Positions 59,267 through 64,000 of a DNA stretch of 64,000 nt are shown here, one piece after another (within the stretch, counting starts at the first letter, position 1; each line of letters begins with the position of its first letter). This stretch comes from JACMLD01 sp038207265 (GTDB taxonomy: Bacteria; Bacteroidota; Bacteroidia; Chitinophagales; Chitinophagaceae). The DNA lies in assembly GCA_038207265.1 (NCBI GenBank), contig JBBQZZ010000007.1, positions 62,001-126,000 on the forward strand, given 5' to 3'. The position numbers and the translations under genes were made by a program. The notes under the pieces were generated by a model. The model had not been told where the DNA came from and ran no database searches. It saw only the letters and a program-made list of their open reading frames with translations.

Positions 59267-60700
59267 TTAAAATATATTAAAAGGTCCCATAAAATTGGTT
59301 TCTAACACAGTAATTTTCGCATCCCCCTGCCATAAACCTATTCGCAATTCCATTTTTCTTTCTTTGATATAACTTTTGGGAAGCACAACAAAAAATGAGC
59401 CCTGGCCCTGTCCCTCTTTCTTTACAAAGATGTCCTTACCTTCTGCTTCTACAATGGTACCGGGTGCGGCCTCCAGTTTTAGCGTGAGCGGTACATCTTT
59501 GTTTGTCTTGTTGATAACTTTAATGACGTACAGGTTGGAGATACTGTCTGTTCCTCTTTCCTGGTACAAAATGCCCTGTGCTCTTACAATGGTACCATCC
59601 ACATTTTTACGGGTTGCCAATACAAAAGTCAATAAACCTGCCAGCAGGATCAATACCACTGTATAGAATTTCATTCTGCCGGTATACTTCAGTTTTTGAT
59701 TATTGGCTATACCATTTTCAGAAGCATATCGTATCAGTCCCCGTGGCCGCGAAGTTGCATCCATCATAACATTACAGGCATCAATACACGCAGTACAACC
59801 AACACATTCCATTTGCGTTCCGTTGCGGATGTCAATGCCGGTTGGACAAACCTTCACACATTGAAAACAATCAATACAATCGCCTGTATTAATTTCCGCT
59901 GATTGAATCTTCCTGAATTTTGCTCTGGGTTCACCTCTTTTGTAGTCATATGCAACTATCATTGAATTGCGATCCAGCAACACACTTTGCAATCGGCCAT
60001 AGGGGCAAATAACGGTACAAGCCTGTTCCCTGAAATAAGCATATACCGCATAAAAAACACCGGAAAACACAAGAATGGATGAAAGCCCGGCTATGTGCTG
60101 ACCTATGGGTTCATTAATTATTTTTTTTAATGCATCTACGCCAATGATATAAGCAAGGAAAAAATTAGCAATAATAAATGCCAGGAAAAAAAAGGCAACG
60201 TGTTTGCTAAGTTTTATTCTTATTTTTTCAGCGGTCCATTTGCTGTTCTTCAACATTTTTTGTTTTGCCGCATCTCCTTCAATCAGGTATTCTACTTTAC
60301 GGAAAAGCATTTCCATAAATATTGTTTGCGGACAAACCCATCCGCAGAATAAACGACCAAAAGCAGCTGTAAAAAGAACCACGAAAACAATGAATGTAAT
60401 CATTGTTACGCCGAATATAAAGAAGTCCTGGGGCCAGAAAATTTTTCCAAAAATGATAAACTTTGCTTCGGGAATATTAAATTGAAATAAAGGGTGGCCA
60501 TTGGATTTAAGAAATGGCAAAGTAAAAAACAGTACAAAGAATCCAAGACTCACCAGTGTGCGAATATTATAAAACCTGCCTTTCGGCTTTTGTGCAAATA
60601 CCCATTTTCTTTTACCTTTCGCATCTACCGTTGCAAGACTGTCGCGGAAAGATTCTTTTATTACTTGTTCACCTGGATTTATTGTAGTTTCCTTTTCCAT
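59267..60700 (-). CDS. ccoG: Cytochrome c oxidase accessory protein CcoG
   Basis: The 477-residue protein has several membrane helices, a CGWVCPQTIFMEMLFRK segment, and two ferredoxin-type 4Fe-4S clusters: CIDCFQCVKVCPTGIDIRNG and CVGCTACIDACNVMMD. The periplasmic C-terminal FixG-like immunoglobulin domain ends with IGLWQGDAKITVLETNFMG. CcoG is a copper reductase involved in cbb3 assembly. It lies between ccoP and fixH with 17 and 10 base gaps. Confidence 0.96.
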   Translation of the reverse strand: MEKETTINPGEQVIKESFRDSLATVDAKGKRKWVFAQKPKGRFYNIRTLVSLGFFVLFFTLPFLKSNGHPLFQFNIPEAKFIIFGKIFWPQDFFIFGVTMITFIVFVVLFTAAFGRLFCGWVCPQTIFMEMLFRKVEYLIEGDAAKQKMLKNSKWTAEKIRIKLSKHVAFFFLAFIIANFFLAYIIGVDALKKIINEPIGQHIAGLSSILVFSGVFYAVYAYFREQACTVICPYGRLQSVLLDRNSMIVAYDYKRGEPRAKFRKIQSAEINTGDCIDCFQCVKVCPTGIDIRNGTQMECVGCTACIDACNVMMDATSRPRGLIRYASENGIANNQKLKYTGRMKFYTVVLILLAGLLTFVLATRKNVDGTIVRAQGILYQERGTDSISNLYVIKVINKTNKDVPLTLKLEAAPGTIVEAEGKDIFVKKEGQGQGSFFVVLPKSYIKERKMELRIGLWQGDAKITVLETNFMGPFNIF

Positions 60701-60717
60701 AATTTAATTTGTCATAC

Positions 60718-61878
60718 TCACTTTACCACTGAACTTACTTTCATTGACGTATCTGCGGAAGATTTCACCACAACTGAATCTTCTTTATATATTACACCTT
60801 GCGGTGCTTTTGGATTGGGAGGAGTGGTTCCTTTCAAAGATTTTACAAAACTTGCTAACTGTGCTATCTGTTTATTGGAATAGCTATTTTGCCATTGCGG
60901 CATTGCGTTAATTCCATAACGGATGGTTTTGAATATGCTTTTAAGATCTCCGCCGTGTATCCAGTAATCATCGGTAAGGTTAGGTCCCACGTTACCACCA
61001 CCTTCCGCATTATGGCAGGCTACACAAGATTTAAGAAAGTTGGTTTTGCCTTCAGTAATGTCTGCCGCGTCTGTTAATAATTTTACCGTGTTTTCATCCA
61101 CCGCATCACCTTTCAGTTTCAGGTATTCTTTTACTTCAAGGTCAGCGTTTGCAATGGCAGTTTCATATTCTTCTTTACTTGATGGACCGGTATGTGAAAC
61201 CTGGAAACGCCATAAATAAATACAACTTACCAGTATGGTTAGATAGAATCCATATAACCACCATGGTGGAAGCCGGTTATCAAGCTCGCGGATGCCATCA
61301 TAATCATGTCCCAGATCGATATCCGCTTCTTGTTCAACCGGTCTGAAACGATTTAAGCGGGCCCACCAGTTAAACAAAGGTTTCTTTGCTATAGCTTCCT
61401 GTTCGCCAGCTTCCAGTTTTTGTTTTTCTGCTTTTAATAGTATCCGGATATTCATTAATAATACCAGAATAACCAACAATTCCAGGAAAATTACAGATGC
61501 CATAAAGTAAAATGCTTCAGATGGCATTCCGCCAATCGCATTATCAGTTACGGGAGTACCGGTAGCCGCACCCTGCGCAAACAAGCCATTGCTGCAAAAC
61601 ATAAATAATATTATTGCAGTTGTTGCAGTTTTTGCTGCCGTTCCAGCATTTTTATCTTTTTTGATTTTAATTTCTGCAACACCCATCAATATATTGGCCA
61701 GTATAGCAATCACTAACAGCAGCAGTACCATTAATATAATAAAACTCACTTCCAGGGTGTTACTGAAGATAGACGGTGCCGGCGGACCTGCAGCCCAGGC
61801 CGGTTGTACATTTATCAATAATAAGCCAATACAAAATGCAAAGGCGTGTTTTAGTTTTTTGCTCATTGGTAAAAGCAT
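60718..61878 (-). CDS. ccoP: cbb3 oxidase subunit III CcoP with one heme-binding site
   Basis: The 386-residue protein (or 382 from Met5 at 61866) begins with a signal-like helix ending AWA, followed by two further helices and the CcoP N-terminal domain: DYDGIRELDNRLPPWWLYGF. A single c-type cytochrome domain carries CVACH with NVGPNLTDDYWIHGGDLK and the axial-ligand methionine region NAMPQW. Canonical CcoP has two heme-c sites; only one is seen here. It is encoded 20 bases after ccoQ. Confidence 0.92.
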   Translation of the reverse strand: MLLPMSKKLKHAFAFCIGLLLINVQPAWAAGPPAPSIFSNTLEVSFIILMVLLLLVIAILANILMGVAEIKIKKDKNAGTAAKTATTAIILFMFCSNGLFAQGAATGTPVTDNAIGGMPSEAFYFMASVIFLELLVILVLLMNIRILLKAEKQKLEAGEQEAIAKKPLFNWWARLNRFRPVEQEADIDLGHDYDGIRELDNRLPPWWLYGFYLTILVSCIYLWRFQVSHTGPSSKEEYETAIANADLEVKEYLKLKGDAVDENTVKLLTDAADITEGKTNFLKSCVACHNAEGGGNVGPNLTDDYWIHGGDLKSIFKTIRYGINAMPQWQNSYSNKQIAQLASFVKSLKGTTPPNPKAPQGVIYKEDSVVVKSSADTSMKVSSVVK

Positions 61879-61898
61879 GGTTATATATTTTTATAGTC

Positions 61899-62060
61899 TT
61901 AATTGTCGAGCGGTATCCGGCTTATGTCAGTGAATGTTTTTTTCTTGGTCTTGAATACCCATGTCAGCATACCCAGGAAAAAAACAAAGAACATGACCAG
62001 GGAAATAATTCCGAAAATATCAATGCCGCCAATTTTTTCTATATAGTGGATGAATTTCAT
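61899..62060 (-). CDS. ccoQ: CcoQ-like small subunit
   Basis: The protein is 53 residues from MKFIHYIEKIGGIDIFGIIS (codon 62058-62060). It has one membrane helix (about 16-38, FGIISLVMFFVFFLGMLTWVF) and a short basic cytoplasmic tail KTKKKTFTDI, matching CcoQ/FixQ size and layout. It lies between ccoNO and ccoP, 10 bases after ccoNO. The longer frame to 62126 would overlap ccoNO and lacks conservation. Confidence 0.85.
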   Translation of the reverse strand: MKFIHYIEKIGGIDIFGIISLVMFFVFFLGMLTWVFKTKKKTFTDISRIPLDN

Positions 62061-62070
62061 GTGCTTTCTT

Positions 62071-64000
62071 TTAATATTTTTCTGCCAATGTTTTCTTTGG
62101 TTCTGATTTGATGTCTTTACCCACACGTTGCAGGTATGCTATTAATGCAATAATTTCTTTATCTGAAGGCGTCTGAATTTTATCTTTTTTAAGATTGGCC
62201 GCAATGGAATCTGCCTGCCGCATTAAATCATTATTGGCAATTTTATCGTAACCTTCAGGATAAGGAACACCCAGGGTTATCATGGCACGAATCTTAGCTG
62301 GCGTGGAAGCTGTATCCAGCTTATCATCCAGTAGCCACGTATACTGAGGCATCAGCGAACCAGGAGACATTGACCTTGGATCATACATGTGATTGTAATG
62401 CCAGCTATCCGGATATTTACCACCTTCCCGGGCCAAATCCGGACCCGTACGTTTACTACCCCACTGGAAAGGATGGTCATACACAAACTCACCTGCTTTT
62501 GAATATTCACCATAACGCGCTACTTCATCACGAAACGGACGAATCATTTGCGAGTGACACAGATAACATCCTTCCCGAATATAGATATCACGCCCCTGCA
62601 ATTCAAGTGCACTGTATGGTTTTACACTTGCAATAGTGGGTATGTTGGACTTTACAAGGAAGGTTGGTATTAATTCAACTAAACCGCCAATAGCAACAAC
62701 AATTAAACTCAGCACCAGCATGGTTACAGGTTTTCTTTCTAATATGCGGTGCCAGTATTCTTTTTTCTGGCTTACCTCTTTCATTAACGGTGCTGCTTCT
62801 GCGGCCTCATTGGGTATGAATACACCAGAAGCAATTGTTTTATACAGGTTGTATACCATAAATAAAGCACCTGTCAGGTATAATGCACCACCTATACTTC
62901 TGAGTACATAGAAAGGTTTAATGCTATTGACAGTTTCAAGAAACTGGAATTTTAACTGGCCTTCTGGTGTGAATGCTTTCCACATCAGGCTTTGCTCAAA
63001 TCCAGCCCAGTACATTGGAACCGCATAAATGATAATACCGATGGTTCCTAACCAGAAGTGATTGGTAGCTAATTTTTTTGAGTATAAGTTGGTGCCCCAC
63101 ATTTTTGGCACCATATAATATAGTATGGAAAAAGCCAGGAATCCGTTCCAACCAAGACCACCTATATGCACATGCGCAATAGTCCAGTCAGTAAAATGTG
63201 AAATGGCATTCACACTTTTCAAACTCAGCATTGGTCCTTCAAAAGTTGCCATTCCATAACAAGTGATGGCTACAACCATGAACTTTAACACCGGTTCTTC
63301 CCTCACTTTATCCCATGCGCCACGCAATGTGAACAACCCGTTCAGCATTCCACCCCAACTGGGTGCTATGAGCATTACAGAGAAAACGACTCCAAGTGAT
63401 TGTGCCCAATCTGGTAAAGCTGTATATAACAGATGGTGCGGGCCTGCCCAGATGTATAGAAATATCAGCGCCCAGAAGTGAATAATGGAAAGCCGGTATG
63501 AATAAACCGGACGGTTAGCCGCTTTTGGAAGAAAGTAATACATTAAACCAAGTACTGGGGTTGTGAGGAAAAATGCGACCGCATTGTGACCGTACCACCA
63601 TTGTACCAATGCATCCTGTACACCAGCATACCAACTGTAACTTTTCATAAAAGAAACAGGAATCTCAATGGAGTTTACAATGTGCAACAGTGCAACGGTA
63701 ACCCAGGTGGCGATATAAAACCAGATAGCAACGTAAAGGTGCTTTTCTCTCCTTTTAATAATGGTTCCAAACATGTTGATACCAAATACCACCCAGATAA
63801 GGGTAATGGCGATATCAATGGGCCATTCCAATTCCGCATACTCTTTACCGGTAGTCTTTCCCATCAGCAGTGACACAGCGGCGGCAGCAATAATAGCTTG
63901 CCAGCCCCAGAAATGAATCCAGCTTAGTTTATCGTTGAACATCCTGGCCTTGCACAAACGTTGCAATGAATAATAGATACCAGCAAACGTAGCATTACCT
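62071..64000 (-). CDS. ccoNO: Fused cbb3 oxidase subunits I and II (CcoN-CcoO), 5' end outside window
   Basis: The frame runs through the right edge (upstream residues read GNATFAGIYYSLQRLCKARM), so the start is not visible. The N-terminal part is CcoN: heme-b and CuB ligands in WYGHNAVAFFLTTP and AHVHIGGLGWNGF. At about residue 390 of the visible part it passes directly into CcoO: helix VTMLVLSLIVVAIGGLVELI and heme-c site GCYLCHSQMIRPF with GGKYPDSWHYNHM. The fusion joins the catalytic and monoheme subunits, as known in Bacteroidota. Transcription continues to ccoQ. Confidence 0.95.
   Translation of the reverse strand, partial: GNATFAGIYYSLQRLCKARMFNDKLSWIHFWGWQAIIAAAAVSLLMGKTTGKEYAELEWPIDIAITLIWVVFGINMFGTIIKRREKHLYVAIWFYIATWVTVALLHIVNSIEIPVSFMKSYSWYAGVQDALVQWWYGHNAVAFFLTTPVLGLMYYFLPKAANRPVYSYRLSIIHFWALIFLYIWAGPHHLLYTALPDWAQSLGVVFSVMLIAPSWGGMLNGLFTLRGAWDKVREEPVLKFMVVAITCYGMATFEGPMLSLKSVNAISHFTDWTIAHVHIGGLGWNGFLAFSILYYMVPKMWGTNLYSKKLATNHFWLGTIGIIIYAVPMYWAGFEQSLMWKAFTPEGQLKFQFLETVNSIKPFYVLRSIGGALYLTGALFMVYNLYKTIASGVFIPNEAAEAAPLMKEVSQKKEYWHRILERKPVTMLVLSLIVVAIGGLVELIPTFLVKSNIPTIASVKPYSALELQGRDIYIREGCYLCHSQMIRPFRDEVARYGEYSKAGEFVYDHPFQWGSKRTGPDLAREGGKYPDSWHYNHMYDPRSMSPGSLMPQYTWLLDDKLDTASTPAKIRAMITLGVPYPEGYDKIANNDLMRQADSIAANLKKDKIQTPSDKEIIALIAYLQRVGKDIKSEPKKTLAEKY

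Noticed and set aside
62061..62126. Extension of the ccoQ frame upstream
   Set aside because: It lies over the ccoNO coding end and has no CcoQ-like sequence.
1..64000. Search for tRNA genes, CRISPR arrays, transposases, prophage genes and toxin-antitoxin pairs
   Set aside because: No cloverleaf-like sequence, regularly spaced repeats, or relevant protein motifs were noticed on either strand.

Overview
The window reads as chromosomal DNA of a Bacteroidota bacterium, most likely of the Chitinophagaceae type. This is an inference from the protein families: a Nudix-type AraR, a fused CcoN-CcoO oxidase, a two-gene KdpD, and secreted GH127/GH51/GH39 enzymes next to a sodium/sugar symporter. AT-rich intergenic DNA and a TAnnTTTG-like -7 box agree with it. 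No database search was possible, so names rest on recognised motifs, lengths and gene order. I found no tRNA, rRNA, CRISPR array, transposase or prophage gene.

Layout. (1) 1-3262: D-xylose genes xylB and xylA (xylA cut by the window edge), with a divergent AraC-type regulator. (2) 3263-5950: a signalling cassette of a 160-residue protein of unknown function, a seven-helix membrane protein, a histidine kinase and a LuxR-type response regulator. (3) 6385-28431: a large minus-strand pentose locus. It holds secreted enzymes (GH5-like, glutaminase-like, two GH127, GH51, GH39), a lipoprotein mutarotase, araB-araD-araA, a sodium/sugar symporter, a Nudix-type AraR, an HAD enzyme and myo-inositol oxygenase. 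Three copies of a shared 23-base motif (14615, 24779, 28488) look like the AraR operator. (4) 28575-37406: a MacAB/TolC-type efflux operon ending in its own NtrC-type regulator and kinase, with a plausible -24/-12 promoter at its head. (5) 37579-47532: a second NtrC-type regulator, a SemiSWEET gene, three unannotated micro-ORFs, kdpF, kdpA, kdpB, kdpC, and KdpD divided into a cytosolic sensor and a separate HAMP-PAS kinase. No kdpE is present, and a near-consensus -24/-12 sequence precedes the micro-ORFs. (6) 47569-57230: hexuronate catabolism (exuT, eda, yhcH, kdgK, uxaC, uxaA, uxaB, a Gfo/Idh dehydrogenase). (7) 57462-58077: a small XRE regulator and a kinase remnant. (8) 58110-64000: a cbb3 oxidase cluster (ccoNO, ccoQ, ccoP, ccoG, fixH, a TauE/SafE protein), with ccoNO cut by the right edge.

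How the parts join: arabinan side chains and arabinosides are cut outside the cytoplasm, arabinose enters by sodium symport, and AraA-AraB-AraD deliver xylulose 5-phosphate. Xylose joins through XylA-XylB. Myo-inositol oxygenase makes D-glucuronate, which UxaC can isomerise. The UxaB/UxaA/KdgK/Eda steps lead to pyruvate and glyceraldehyde 3-phosphate, but the mannonate branch is not in the window.

The most unusual non-coding signal is a family of spacer elements built of short repeated words, often as inverted arms, that begin at the stop codon of one gene and fill the gap to the next. The best candidates for undescribed biology are these spacers, the micro-ORF cluster with its sigma-54-type promoter in front of kdp, and the four-gene signalling cassette at 3263-5950.
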